Assembly (NCBI GenBank): GCA_009783055.1
Contig: WRHW01000012.1
Coordinates: 2,310 to 44,055 of the forward strand
From: Holophagaceae bacterium
Lineage (GTDB): Bacteria; Acidobacteriota; Holophagae; Holophagales; Holophagaceae
Direction: 5' to 3'
DNA: 41,746 nucleotides
Part shown: in pieces, positions 1 through 9,368 of the stretch
How the letters are laid out: each line of letters begins with the position of its first letter
Numbering within the stretch: the stretch's first letter is position 1
The notes under the pieces: generated by a model
What the model saw: only the letters and a program-made list of their open reading frames with translations
Database searches by the model: none
What the model was told of the DNA's origin: nothing
Program-made: the position numbers and the translations under genes

Positions 1-118
1 TCGCACAAGTCCTGTATTGCAGGCGGATATTCAATTGCAAGGCAATCTCGCGTTCGACAGTGGTTAGATAGGGATAGTTTGTAGAGACATATAGAGTGCG
101 GTATTTCGGGTAGCGCAT
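1..118 (-). CDS. Possible 5' end of a gene running off the left edge
   Basis: From an ATG at 118-116 the minus strand stays open to the window edge for 39 codons (begins MRYPKYRTLYVSTNYP). No Shine-Dalgarno sequence precedes the ATG, and the peptide resembles no family I recognise. It lies just outside the IS1634-family transposase gene, so it could be a host gene cut by the insertion or a chance open frame. The length is too short to decide. Confidence 0.2.
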   Translation of the reverse strand, partial: MRYPKYRTLYVSTNYPYLTTVEREIALQLNIRLQYRTCA

Positions 119-126
119 AAAAAGTG

Positions 127-1894
127 CGTGTATCTAGTCGATAAATAAACAATAATTCAGGATTGGCACATTAAGCCGGTTTCACCTGAATCACTTTAGG
201 AGGCAATTTTACCCGGCAGGCTCGATAGATACTCTCTTGTTTATCGGTCAGCACTGTTGACTGTTGAACAACGCCTTCAGGCAGTTTGAGGGAAACCAGA
301 TTGATACTTTTGAGTATTTTCTTTACCTGAAACCATGTCATTCCTGTCTCGTTTTCAACAGTGCGAATCAGTAGTAATGCCAGCCAGCAAATCAGCACAT
401 GAGACCTGATTCTGTCTGACTTACGATGGTAGACAGGCCTTAGCTCCAATTCAGTTTTCAGACTGCGGAAACCCCGCTCAATATCGTGTAGCTGTTTGTA
501 TCCAAGCACTATGTCATTTAATGACAATGTGTCATCCGAGGTTTTAATGAGGTATTTCCCGTCAAGTTTTTCCTCGGCTACAATCTTTTGCTTGTCAATT
601 TCCAGTGCTCCATCACCACGTTTTTTCAAATAACGCCCATACACCGGATGAGAAACTAACTTGCAAATAGCCTTTGTATGTTCTTTTTTGTCCATCGCTT
701 TTGTCTGGGACAACTTTTCCTCTAGGGAGGTCAGGTGCTTTTCTCTTGTCAATCGGTCTTTGGTAGCTACTTTCTCGTTCAGAACGACTGCAAAACGCTT
801 CCGCCGTTCTCCATCGCCAATGATTGCTTCTTTGGCATACAGACCTTCTTTTATCATTGTGAATCTGCCACGTTTGGATAATGCTGCCTCGACCTCTGGC
901 TTACCACTCCGCATCTTTTCACCGATTATGAAATGTCCACCGCCTGTTTGTAACTTTATACAGTTTTCATCGGAGGAAAACCCACAGTCCATCACGAAGA
1001 CCACACGCCCAAGTTTCCATCCGTTCAAATCCTTCTTTACCTGCTCTACCATGGACATATCTGATGTCTCGCCACTAAATACCCAACATCGCACCGGAAT
1101 CCCTTCCTTGGTCACGGCCATGCCTATGACTACCTGCGGTAAGTCGGGCCTATGGTCCTTGCTGTGTCCATACTGTCGCAATGAGCAATCAACGCCATCG
1201 TCCGTATCGTCTGGTTCGTCTATATCAAAATATATAGAAGTCGTATCAAAATAAATCAAATCTACTTCGAGGTTTAGTAGATTGGCAACACTGAAAAAAA
1301 CATTTTCCTGCAAGGCAACATCATGTTCCAATATGAAATCCATGCTTCTGTATAGCTGATGCACGAAAACAGATTGAAGACCCGGTATACAAGCCTCAAA
1401 GTTTACCCAATGCTCCGTTGACAACTTGCTAACAGGGTTAGTTGCGCGATTGGCTACCATGGCAAATATAGACCGCTCAATAGGTATTTCATACTCCGTT
1501 TTGGATAGCATCCTCTTCAGACAATCGCCAATCTGCAAACGCTGCCAAAGCCCTTCCAAAAGCCAGCATACGCCGTAAACTCTCGAAGCAAGCACTGAAA
1601 CATCACTTACTGAATCATTTGGCTTAAACCCCGGCAATGAACCAAGATACCTCTGGAGACTGGCTACCAACCGTTCCAAACCCAGCGCATCAACATCCTC
1701 TTTTCGACCTAAGTTGAGGAGAACTTTGACTGTGGAACGATGTGTTTCCCTGTCCCACTCGTTGTGAGCAAGCTGAAGATATTCGGTCAGGCTACCGTTT
1801 TTGTTCTGGCGTTTGGTGGTTCGCACATACATATCTATTATAATGGCACATCATTACCTTTTTGTCAATAATTATTTTCACATTCGTGTATCTA
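127..1894 (-). mobile_element. IS1634-family insertion sequence, ends unresolved
   Basis: The span is defined by the intact transposase gene and a 10-base direct repeat, CGTGTATCTA, at 127-136 and 1885-1894, which could be a target duplication or part of one. IS1634 itself is known for variable, sometimes long, target duplications. I could not find convincing terminal inverted repeats inside this repeat, so the true ends may differ by tens of bases. Confidence 0.35.
171..1832 (-). CDS. IS1634-family (DDE) transposase
   Basis: Full-length transposase of 553 residues that would cut and rejoin the ends of its own element. The N-terminus has the family opening (YVRTTKRQNKNGS..LQLAHNEWD), followed by a Leu/Arg-rich region. 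The DDE core is complete: first Asp in the DTTSIYFD segment near residue 196, then the GHSKDHRPDLPQ block, second Asp in VMDCGFSS, and the Glu in DIERGFRSLK with the Arg-rich stretch after it, as in IS4/IS1634-like enzymes. No frameshift or stop is visible, so the copy looks functional. It is transcribed toward the left edge, away from the exported-protein gene at 2124. Family assignment is secure; the exact IS is not known. Confidence 0.93.
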   Translation of the reverse strand: MYVRTTKRQNKNGSLTEYLQLAHNEWDRETHRSTVKVLLNLGRKEDVDALGLERLVASLQRYLGSLPGFKPNDSVSDVSVLASRVYGVCWLLEGLWQRLQIGDCLKRMLSKTEYEIPIERSIFAMVANRATNPVSKLSTEHWVNFEACIPGLQSVFVHQLYRSMDFILEHDVALQENVFFSVANLLNLEVDLIYFDTTSIYFDIDEPDDTDDGVDCSLRQYGHSKDHRPDLPQVVIGMAVTKEGIPVRCWVFSGETSDMSMVEQVKKDLNGWKLGRVVFVMDCGFSSDENCIKLQTGGGHFIIGEKMRSGKPEVEAALSKRGRFTMIKEGLYAKEAIIGDGERRKRFAVVLNEKVATKDRLTREKHLTSLEEKLSQTKAMDKKEHTKAICKLVSHPVYGRYLKKRGDGALEIDKQKIVAEEKLDGKYLIKTSDDTLSLNDIVLGYKQLHDIERGFRSLKTELELRPVYHRKSDRIRSHVLICWLALLLIRTVENETGMTWFQVKKILKSINLVSLKLPEGVVQQSTVLTDKQESIYRACRVKLPPKVIQVKPA

Positions 1895-2123
1895 TGGAAT
1901 TCTGAACTTTTGAAAACTAATATGCCGATTCTACTGGACTTTCTACACATGAAATACCCGTTTCTAACCGTTTACTGTCGAACGAGAGATAGGGTGCCCT
2001 TGTGAAAAACCCATTTACACAAAATTCGTTACAGAGTCACCGTGTCTCAAAATCATTGACACGTTCCGTTTTCCACCCTCTACCCTCTACCTTTCCGTAA
2101 CATTATCTAAGGATTCTGCGTAT
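1833..2123. other. Intergenic stretch between the transposase and the first exported-protein gene
   Basis: Two leftward and rightward genes diverge here. The sequence is A+T-rich near 1835-1930, with a TATAAT on the minus strand close to the transposase start. I see no open frame, tRNA or strong hairpin. AAGGA at 2109-2113 is the likely Shine-Dalgarno for the gene at 2124, although its spacing (about 10 bases) is long. Confidence 0.4.
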
Positions 2124-4490
2124 ATGTTTAGTCGCCAGTTATGCCGGTTTGCAATAGGTATTTTAATTTATCTGGGTTGTTTTGTATCAACAAATATCCA
2201 TCTATACCCTTATTCTCAGGTTCCCGAACAACAATACATATCCAGGCTCCAGAGCTTTTCTGGTAACAAATTGCTAATGATGGGAAGTTGGTCTGCCCAT
2301 GAAAAAACCGCATGGGATGCGCTTTTAGACGAAGAAAGCATATATGACTTCGACATAAAAACGCTAGTTACCTCTGATCGAGGATTACAATCAAATTGGA
2401 GTTCATTTGATCCTTCTGACATCGATAGATGGCTAAGAGATAAGTACGCTCATCGAAGTTCGCGATGGGTAATCCTAAACGCACAAAATCAGGCTGTTGC
2501 ACACGGAATTAATATCCCTAAGGCCGACGAACTAACCCTTCAATTAGAAAAGGCTGGGCTTGTTAGTCTTACAAAACAGTTGCAAAGTTTTTTGCGTGAG
2601 TACCCAGATCATTTAGAAGCAAGAACCGAAATTTTACAACATATAAGGCGCAGGGCAAAAAAGCTGACTACACAAAAAATACACAGCATCTCTGGCACGG
2701 AATCACTACAACCGCTGGACCCAGAAACAGACCACGTTATCTGGGGCTCATTTGCCCAAGCTGTAGATGAAATTTTCAGATTTAATTGGCAAGGACTTGT
2801 TATCCCATTCTTCCGAGTAGAAGAAGATGTCCAGATAGAAAAATACAGTCCCACAATGAAAGCTGTTTTTGCCCGACACATAGCCAAGGTAGAAACAGCC
2901 CTGATAGAAGCTCCCATTAGCCAGTCGTTGTGGGATATCTGGGGTTGGATGGCCCGAAGCATGGAAAACAGAGACTGGAAAAAATTATTGAATAACTTGG
3001 AAGTGTTTTCCTATCCAGGGAGTCCTACCTGTCCTGCACCCAACGTGGCAGTTTGGCTCACCAGAGAAGCTAAAGTAGCCAATGATTGGGAGCAGGTAGT
3101 GAAATTGGCAAAATCCGGAATGAAATTTTATCGCTATCCAGACAAAGGAGGAGGCGGAGGAGAAACGGCATGGTTTCCAGGCCAAGGCACAGCTGTTGTA
3201 ATAACATCCGAAGAGGTAATAGACGGCTACCCTATTAACTCCTCATTTATGCCAATGCTGGAAGGATTGCTCAGACTCAATCGCTTGGAAGAAGCCAACA
3301 ATATCTTTGAAGACATCCTGTTTTATGGCGGAATGGATAAACGCGAAGCGATGGTTAATCTGGCCAGTATTACTGACCGCCCAAGCCTAGCCCAAGAATG
3401 GCGTACCAAAGTGCTTGATACTTCTGTACCTCGACACCGTTCCTTGAGATTTTCGGGAATGCCAACCATCGTGAGGTATAATGCCAGAGGGCATACTCCC
3501 CAGTCGCTTGAAAAAATACCTTCTTTTGGTATCGGGGAAAAAAGAACACCAGATGATTTTGGATGGACGGGGCCAGAGGAGCGGTGGGCACTGTTAGACA
3601 AAAATGACCGCATTGTTGTTGAGGGCGAAGGCAATCCCCACGAAGGCCAAATATTACAAGCATTAAAAGCTATGAATTATAAAACGCCCGGCGAATTGGC
3701 TCGCGAATATTTACGCGATTTTCCGGATAACGCGCTCGCCCAACTCATATTGGCATACGAGCTCTGTACTGATGCAAGGATAAAAACAAACTCTATAAAT
3801 TTGAATGCCACAGACGTTCTAGAAGACAACCTAGATCATCAACTGTTTGGTGAATGTGCCAAGTTATTTTTGGCTATTTATGAAAATAAATCAGCATTAC
3901 ACCTCTGTATGAATATTAGTAATAGTTACATCTATCAGGCTTCTGGCAGTAACTTAATGAAAGCAGTAGCCAAAGTAATATTACCCAAACTGGAAGCAGA
4001 ACTCCAACAACAGCCTATGTCGCCTTTTTTGTGGAAGCATTGGATGGCGTGGCGACATGTTGGGGGGAATATACGATCATTTGCGCTTTTGCTTGAAGAT
4101 TTGGTGCCTAGTCCACTCGTTGCGCCGGGCCAGTTTCCACCGATTGATGTTATGAATGAATACTACAATGAATGTGTTAGCCAGGAACGCTGGTCCGAAG
4201 CCACCAGACTATTGCGCGAACCCTGGGAGCGCGAGCTGGCTACTTTGGACAATATGGTCAAGCAAGGTAGCAATATCAACTTTTCTTCATATTATCGCAA
4301 ATGGCAAACCTGGCAGACTTGCAAACTTCTCATTACTGCGCTTTTACATGACGGAAAATCATCTGAAGCAGGGGAGATTGTTGTAGCCTGGACATCCCGC
4401 GGTGGCAAATTTGAAAATGCTTCAGACATCATCGAGCTTGCAAGGAAACTGAGTTACAAAACCCTGGCCGATACGTGGGAAAAAATGTGA
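2124..4490 (+). CDS. Exported two-module protein, family member 1
   Basis: A 788-residue protein of no family I can name. A hydrophobic segment at about residues 8-24 looks like a signal peptide or N-terminal anchor. The rest is two copies of one module. The small W-V/A-x-L...A-x-G unit appears at 114-128 (RWVILNAQNQAVAHG) and again at 487-501 (RWALLDKNDRIVVEG). Each is followed by a helical stretch ending P-D-x-x-x-A. A KxExxL...LWxxW helix pair occurs at about 255-273 and 622-640. TPR-like 'LLRLNRLEEANNIF' and 'LLHDGKSSEAGEIV' helices close the modules. Members at 4541-6997 and 34130-36463 share this plan. The WALLD..G unit recalls thioredoxin-like folds but has no CxxC, so a structural or binding role outside the cytoplasm is more likely than a redox one (inference). 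Confidence 0.8.
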   Translation: MFSRQLCRFAIGILIYLGCFVSTNIHLYPYSQVPEQQYISRLQSFSGNKLLMMGSWSAHEKTAWDALLDEESIYDFDIKTLVTSDRGLQSNWSSFDPSDIDRWLRDKYAHRSSRWVILNAQNQAVAHGINIPKADELTLQLEKAGLVSLTKQLQSFLREYPDHLEARTEILQHIRRRAKKLTTQKIHSISGTESLQPLDPETDHVIWGSFAQAVDEIFRFNWQGLVIPFFRVEEDVQIEKYSPTMKAVFARHIAKVETALIEAPISQSLWDIWGWMARSMENRDWKKLLNNLEVFSYPGSPTCPAPNVAVWLTREAKVANDWEQVVKLAKSGMKFYRYPDKGGGGGETAWFPGQGTAVVITSEEVIDGYPINSSFMPMLEGLLRLNRLEEANNIFEDILFYGGMDKREAMVNLASITDRPSLAQEWRTKVLDTSVPRHRSLRFSGMPTIVRYNARGHTPQSLEKIPSFGIGEKRTPDDFGWTGPEERWALLDKNDRIVVEGEGNPHEGQILQALKAMNYKTPGELAREYLRDFPDNALAQLILAYELCTDARIKTNSINLNATDVLEDNLDHQLFGECAKLFLAIYENKSALHLCMNISNSYIYQASGSNLMKAVAKVILPKLEAELQQQPMSPFLWKHWMAWRHVGGNIRSFALLLEDLVPSPLVAPGQFPPIDVMNEYYNECVSQERWSEATRLLREPWERELATLDNMVKQGSNINFSSYYRKWQTWQTCKLLITALLHDGKSSEAGEIVVAWTSRGGKFENASDIIELARKLSYKTLADTWEKM

Positions 4491-4540
4491 AGGACAAGTA
4501 GGCAATCTATATAGCCAAGACACACAGGAACAACCTGGTA

Positions 4541-6997
4541 TTACAGCCTTCCCCATTGTTCGGCCAAAGTCTCTTTTTCGCATTTTTTTGCTATATCAAC
4601 CGCGCTCTGCTTAATTTCCTGCCAGACAGGGGACTGGCTCCAGAATCTGATTAATTCGTTGGCCTCACTATTTTTTCCCAAGCGCAGGTAGGCTTCCAAT
4701 AGAGGTTGTATATCCTGAGTCCAGATGTAACGTATGAAATACGTGGAATGTAGCTCAAAACCTACCTGCCGCACATCCCAAATCCTTTCCAGAAGTTCAA
4801 TGACTCTTTGCCAGTTTGATCTCTGTCTATATCGTGCTACAAGCGTTCTGGCATTAGGAGGGATATTGGCCGTCCATCGGTCGGCTAAAGGCGAAAATTC
4901 TAACGAATCCAAAAACTTGATGAGGTTTCGGCGATCATCCAAATCATACAGAGAAGCCCAGGCACTCCACAATAAACTGTTGGACGGTTGGCGTTGTAGT
5001 GCCACTTCAATTTGGGGCAAGAAGTAATGGGCAAAATTCTCCATTATGTTGCTGTGGACAAAAAACGCGCTATCGCAAGGGCTACCCTGCCAATTCCAGG
5101 CTGGTCTGCCTCTTTCCAAATAATAGGGAAGCAACTGGCGATACATAGCGACATATTCAGACCATATTGCCTGGTCATCTGCATCGCTCAACTTTAGGGT
5201 GAGGTCGATACCTGCCCCTGCCCCAAGTTTATCCAGGGTTTTTTGTACTGCGATACGCTTTAGCTCCCGCAGGAGACTCTCTTTGGCTTCAAACTGATTT
5301 GGATGTTCTGAGATAAAACGACGCAAGGCAACTGCCGGAATTTGCGCCCTTGATGATTCGAGAGCCTGAATCAGGGCTTCCTCGGTGGGAAGCCCCTGTC
5401 CGTGATTGAGCATACTGTCGTTGTAAAAGAGTGCCCACCTGGTTTCAAACTCATGCCAACCTTCACGTTCCCGTAAATAATACGACAATTCCATTCCGAG
5501 GTCAGTTCGCATTACCCGCCAATCAACAATCCGGCTCTGTCTGAGCAATGCGTCAACAAGTTTGTTGCTATCATCTTTTCCATTTATTATCACAAGCCTT
5601 GGGGATGGTGGAAATTGGCCAAACATTTCGTATACGTCATCTATGTCATACCCTGTTTTCTCAGGTATGTGCATGGCCAACCACTTGGTTTGTAAGTCCT
5701 GTCTGCCCAAGTTCATGGCTAGTTCCGCCGCCCTGCGCTGTATATCTTTGAACCGAGGGACTTTTGCTGTGTCTGAGATTACACGTTCTGCATCCTCGAT
5801 GCGATTTGTTTTTATCAGAGATTCCAGCACAGGTTTGAGTTCAGTACTCCAGGAGGAATTAATGAACCCATTTGCGGCTTGAGGGGCAAAATGAAAGCCC
5901 AGTGTATAACTACGCAGTCTAGGCCAATACCCCATGAGGGTTTCAGCAATATATGCCCAATTTCCTTTTTCTCGGTCTTCCATAAGCAATAAATCCAATA
6001 CTTCTGGCACAGGCCAACGCATGTCTGGCGATGGGACTATCCTGTCTAATAATGCCCTGCGTGGGTTTTGTCCGGTAATTGAGAGCATATGGCCGTATGT
6101 TTGCCAGATTTGGGTGTTGGATGGATATTCTTCCAGAAACGCTTCTACCTTTGGAATGTTCTGTCGATAGAGTTGAACCATCATAGGGCTACATCCATCC
6201 ACCGGAATTAGGAATTGACTGCGGGGAAAGGATATGAGCCGCCAATCATCGTTGCTAAAAAGCGTCCGCAATTCCTTATAATATTGCCCCCATATTTCGG
6301 TATCCTGCTCGGAATCGAGTTTTTTGTCACTCAATAATTCTGTGTCAATGGTGAGTTTGCGTAAAATGGCACTAAAGCTCTGCTCTTCTCGAGTCAACTG
6401 GGCGGCAGTTTTAACATCTAACAGCAATGCTTGCCGAGTGCGTTCTTCTGCAAATCGACTGAGATGACTCAATAACTCCATCCGGGCATCCAAATGGTCA
6501 GGATTCTGCTTAAGAAAGTCCGTAAGTTGCCTGATAGGGCTTTTTATTCCTGCATTTTCGAGGGCGATTTGTAAATCCTCGTTAGTTGGCAACTCGTTGC
6601 CCTGGGCCGAACATCGGAATCTGTTGTTTCCTAAAGGGACAGCAATTGCCCACAGGGAATCCTGCAACAGGCCAAACTCGTTGACAAATCTGGCGTGTTC
6701 TTCCGAGGATGGCTGGAGCTGGCGCAACAGAATTTCCATTTGCGCCAGATAACCCTTCTGTATTGTAGCCATTAAGGTATTGTATTGTTGCTCACTTCGT
6801 GGCCCAATATACAGCAATAGCCATGAGTCGGTTGCCTGAGTATGAATGGTAATGACATGTTGCACTCCACGATCTGTTCTGATTAACGTATCCTGAGCCA
6901 CTACGGGTGGGGGCAGGAATACAATTGCGGACAATGCAATCGTTGGGAAAAATTTTGTATGGCTAGTATTAAACACAATAGGCCTCAGAGAAAACAC
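4541..6997 (-). CDS. Exported two-module protein, family member 2
   Basis: An 818-residue relative of the proteins at 2124-4490 and 34130-36463, convergent with the former, 50 bases away. The N-terminus has a hydrophobic core (FFPTIALSAIVFLPPP) and a likely signal-peptidase site at VVA-Q, near residue 34. Module 1 contains 'LENAGIKSPIRQLTDFLKQ', 'NPDHLDA' and IPKVEAFLEE..IWQTY. Module 2 repeats them as 'LRRFISEHPNQFEA' and LPQIEVALQR..LLWSAW. The last residues (EKETLAEQWGRL) match the ends of member 1 (YKTLADTWEKM) and member 3 (SERLARDWEDK). It is the most divergent of the three, and its first W-x-L unit is degenerate. The coding region has no enzyme motif that I can recognise. Function unknown. 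Confidence 0.8.
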   Translation of the reverse strand: MFSLRPIVFNTSHTKFFPTIALSAIVFLPPPVVAQDTLIRTDRGVQHVITIHTQATDSWLLLYIGPRSEQQYNTLMATIQKGYLAQMEILLRQLQPSSEEHARFVNEFGLLQDSLWAIAVPLGNNRFRCSAQGNELPTNEDLQIALENAGIKSPIRQLTDFLKQNPDHLDARMELLSHLSRFAEERTRQALLLDVKTAAQLTREEQSFSAILRKLTIDTELLSDKKLDSEQDTEIWGQYYKELRTLFSNDDWRLISFPRSQFLIPVDGCSPMMVQLYRQNIPKVEAFLEEYPSNTQIWQTYGHMLSITGQNPRRALLDRIVPSPDMRWPVPEVLDLLLMEDREKGNWAYIAETLMGYWPRLRSYTLGFHFAPQAANGFINSSWSTELKPVLESLIKTNRIEDAERVISDTAKVPRFKDIQRRAAELAMNLGRQDLQTKWLAMHIPEKTGYDIDDVYEMFGQFPPSPRLVIINGKDDSNKLVDALLRQSRIVDWRVMRTDLGMELSYYLREREGWHEFETRWALFYNDSMLNHGQGLPTEEALIQALESSRAQIPAVALRRFISEHPNQFEAKESLLRELKRIAVQKTLDKLGAGAGIDLTLKLSDADDQAIWSEYVAMYRQLLPYYLERGRPAWNWQGSPCDSAFFVHSNIMENFAHYFLPQIEVALQRQPSNSLLWSAWASLYDLDDRRNLIKFLDSLEFSPLADRWTANIPPNARTLVARYRQRSNWQRVIELLERIWDVRQVGFELHSTYFIRYIWTQDIQPLLEAYLRLGKNSEANELIRFWSQSPVWQEIKQSAVDIAKKCEKETLAEQWGRL

Positions 6998-7085
6998 ATA
7001 AACACTAGTCCCTTGCTTAGATTATCCGTCCCATAGGCTCTATAATTCTGTACTGTTTTTTAGGTTAATTCACGATAGCCTGAAG

Positions 7086-9209
7086 CTATGGCGTTGGCAT
7101 CTGTGCTGTATTTGCATCTGCGGCTGGCAGATAGCAATTGCGGGCATAGTCTATTAACATACGGTCAGCGTTGAACCTCCAGGACAGAGTCCTTATAGAG
7201 CGTTTTACCCTTTGTATCCAGCGCAGGGGCAGACCCAATTCGTTTCTATCGTAGTACATGGGGATCACTTCATCCTCAAGTAACTTATACAGAGCTTCAC
7301 AATCGCGCTGATCCTGTATTTCCTGATTGGCATGAATTAGTCCATCGCCAATTGCAAATCCGTTTGCGCCATCGTATCCTTCTGCCCACCAACCATCCAA
7401 AATAGAGATGTGGAGACCCCCATTCATAACTGCCTTCATACCGCTTGTGCCACAAGCTTCTTGGGGGCGACGTGGGTTATTTAGCCAGCCGTCGACACCT
7501 TGGTAGAGGCTCCTTCCAACTTCCATGTTGTAGTTTTCAACAAAGATGATTCTGTTTTTGAAGCGAGGGTCTTCGATCAATTCGTTGACCCGCTTGATTA
7601 TTTCTTTGCCAGGGTTGTCCGCCGGGTGCGAACGACCAGCAAAAATAAGGTTTAGCGGCATCTTGGGATTATTGATTAATTTATCCAGCCTGTCTGGATC
7701 TTTGAAGAGCAAGTCTGGCCGCTTGTAAGTAACGAACCTGCGGGCAAAGCCCAGAGTTAAAGCCTCGGGTTCTAATACAGGCGTTTTTCTGGGAGCTAAA
7801 CCATTTCGCTTAGCCCTATCAGCGTCTTTTTCGCGCACGAAACGAATCATTCGGGCCTTTAATACTTGCTTAATTTCCCAAATTTCTGCTGGGTCAATGT
7901 CTTCAACCTTGGCCCACATATCTGGGTGAACGATGCTTTCGCTCCATTTTGGCCCTAAATGTATCTTGTAGAGTTGATCTAACTCTGCCGCTAACCAAGT
8001 TGGGACGTGAACACCATTTGTGACATGACCGATAGGCACATCTGCCTCTGCCCTGCCTGGCCACAGTACTTGCCACATTCTGCGGCTCACAACTCCATGT
8101 AGAGCCGCAACACCGTTAGCTCTGCGACTAAACTTGAGAGCTAAAACTGTGGGCATAAAAGGGCTTCCAAAGTCACTCGGGTTCACACGGCCAAATCCAA
8201 GGACTTCTTCAACAGACAAACCCAGACCATCGGCCAATGGTTTAAGGTGTTCTCCAGCCAAATCAGCCGGGAATCTGTCGTGTCCCGCATCCACCGGTGT
8301 ATGCGTGGTAAATACTGTTGCCTGAGCACTTTCCTTGAGAGCGAAGTGAGGCTCTAGGCCATCATTTTTGACTCGCCATCTGGCACGCTCTAGCACAGCA
8401 AACGCACAATGGCCTTCATTCAAATGATATACACTTGCATTGATGCCAAGGGCACGCAGAGCACGACTTCCACCAACACCCAGCAACAACTCCTGTTGAA
8501 TGCGAGTGCGCTGATCTCCACCATACAGACGTGCGGCAAGGGCTTGGTCTTCGGGCGAATTTCTTGGGTCGCGGGTATCCAGTAAAATCAGCCTAACTCG
8601 TCCCACTGGAGCTTCTAGAATACGGGCATATATTGTTCTGCCAGGCAACTCCAGAGGTACGCTAAGAGGCTCACCCTTCTCATCCTTGCAAACCTTAATA
8701 GGTAAGTCATCCAATTCGTAGGGTTCGCGCACGTCTTGTTGCCAGTGGGTCTTATCTAATTCTTGTGTTGTATAGCCTTGGTGATAAAGAAGCCCAATCC
8801 CAACGAGGGGGATACCTAAATTGGATGCACCCTTTAGATGGTCACCAGCTAGAATACCCAAACCGCCGGAATAGATTGGCAAACATTCATGTATTCCAAA
8901 TTCGGCACAGAAATAAGCCACTGGTCTTGCGTTAAGAGCACCACCGTTGACCAATCCCCAAGTAGTTTCTGGTTCAAGGTATTCTTTAAGTTGCCTGATT
9001 GCCCTATCAGTGCGTATGACAATGTCGGCATCTGCGGCCCTAGTTTCTAACAGCTCTGGGTCAACCGACTTAACTACTCTTAAAGGATTTCTGTGGACGC
9101 GATTATATAACTTAGTGTCTATGTCTCTGAAAATTGAACGAACACCTGGATTCCAAGTCCACCAAAGGTTCTTGGTAAGTTCCAACAGTTTATTTTTGAT
9201 TGGTTCCAT
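7086..9209 (-). CDS. glgP: Alpha-glucan phosphorylase
   Basis: Releases glucose-1-phosphate from glycogen or maltodextrin in the cytoplasm, using pyridoxal phosphate (GT35). This is the shorter bacterial form with an N-terminal domain (KNLWWTWNPGVRSIFRDID) rather than the plant/E. coli type. Signatures include CAEFGIHECLPIYSGGLGIL, the NEGHCAF segment, FARRFVTYKRPDL, and the PLP-lysine region EACGTSGMKAVMNGG followed by LDGWWAEGYDG. The start is set at an ATG preceded by GGGAG five bases away; an in-frame ATG seven codons upstream lacks such a site. Length is about 707 residues, normal for this subgroup. It lies 159 bases downstream of glgB on the same strand, so the two glycogen genes probably act together. 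No glycogen synthase gene is in the window. Confidence 0.95.
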   Translation of the reverse strand: MEPIKNKLLELTKNLWWTWNPGVRSIFRDIDTKLYNRVHRNPLRVVKSVDPELLETRAADADIVIRTDRAIRQLKEYLEPETTWGLVNGGALNARPVAYFCAEFGIHECLPIYSGGLGILAGDHLKGASNLGIPLVGIGLLYHQGYTTQELDKTHWQQDVREPYELDDLPIKVCKDEKGEPLSVPLELPGRTIYARILEAPVGRVRLILLDTRDPRNSPEDQALAARLYGGDQRTRIQQELLLGVGGSRALRALGINASVYHLNEGHCAFAVLERARWRVKNDGLEPHFALKESAQATVFTTHTPVDAGHDRFPADLAGEHLKPLADGLGLSVEEVLGFGRVNPSDFGSPFMPTVLALKFSRRANGVAALHGVVSRRMWQVLWPGRAEADVPIGHVTNGVHVPTWLAAELDQLYKIHLGPKWSESIVHPDMWAKVEDIDPAEIWEIKQVLKARMIRFVREKDADRAKRNGLAPRKTPVLEPEALTLGFARRFVTYKRPDLLFKDPDRLDKLINNPKMPLNLIFAGRSHPADNPGKEIIKRVNELIEDPRFKNRIIFVENYNMEVGRSLYQGVDGWLNNPRRPQEACGTSGMKAVMNGGLHISILDGWWAEGYDGANGFAIGDGLIHANQEIQDQRDCEALYKLLEDEVIPMYYDRNELGLPLRWIQRVKRSIRTLSWRFNADRMLIDYARNCYLPAADANTAQMPTP

Positions 9210-9368
9210 AGAGACTCCCAAAGAGTGCAAGATAGTGATACCTGAATATGTATATTAGCCTAGAATTGATGTCTTTAGTCAAACAAGTTTGAGGGAAAAT
9301 ATATATTGATATAATACAAGTTATGAATCGTACAAATAAGTGCTAAACCCATCGAAGGTGATTCTGCA

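Noticed and set aside
661-1254. 197-codon plus-strand open frame
   Set aside because: It is antisense to the transposase gene, with no start signal or recognisable domain.
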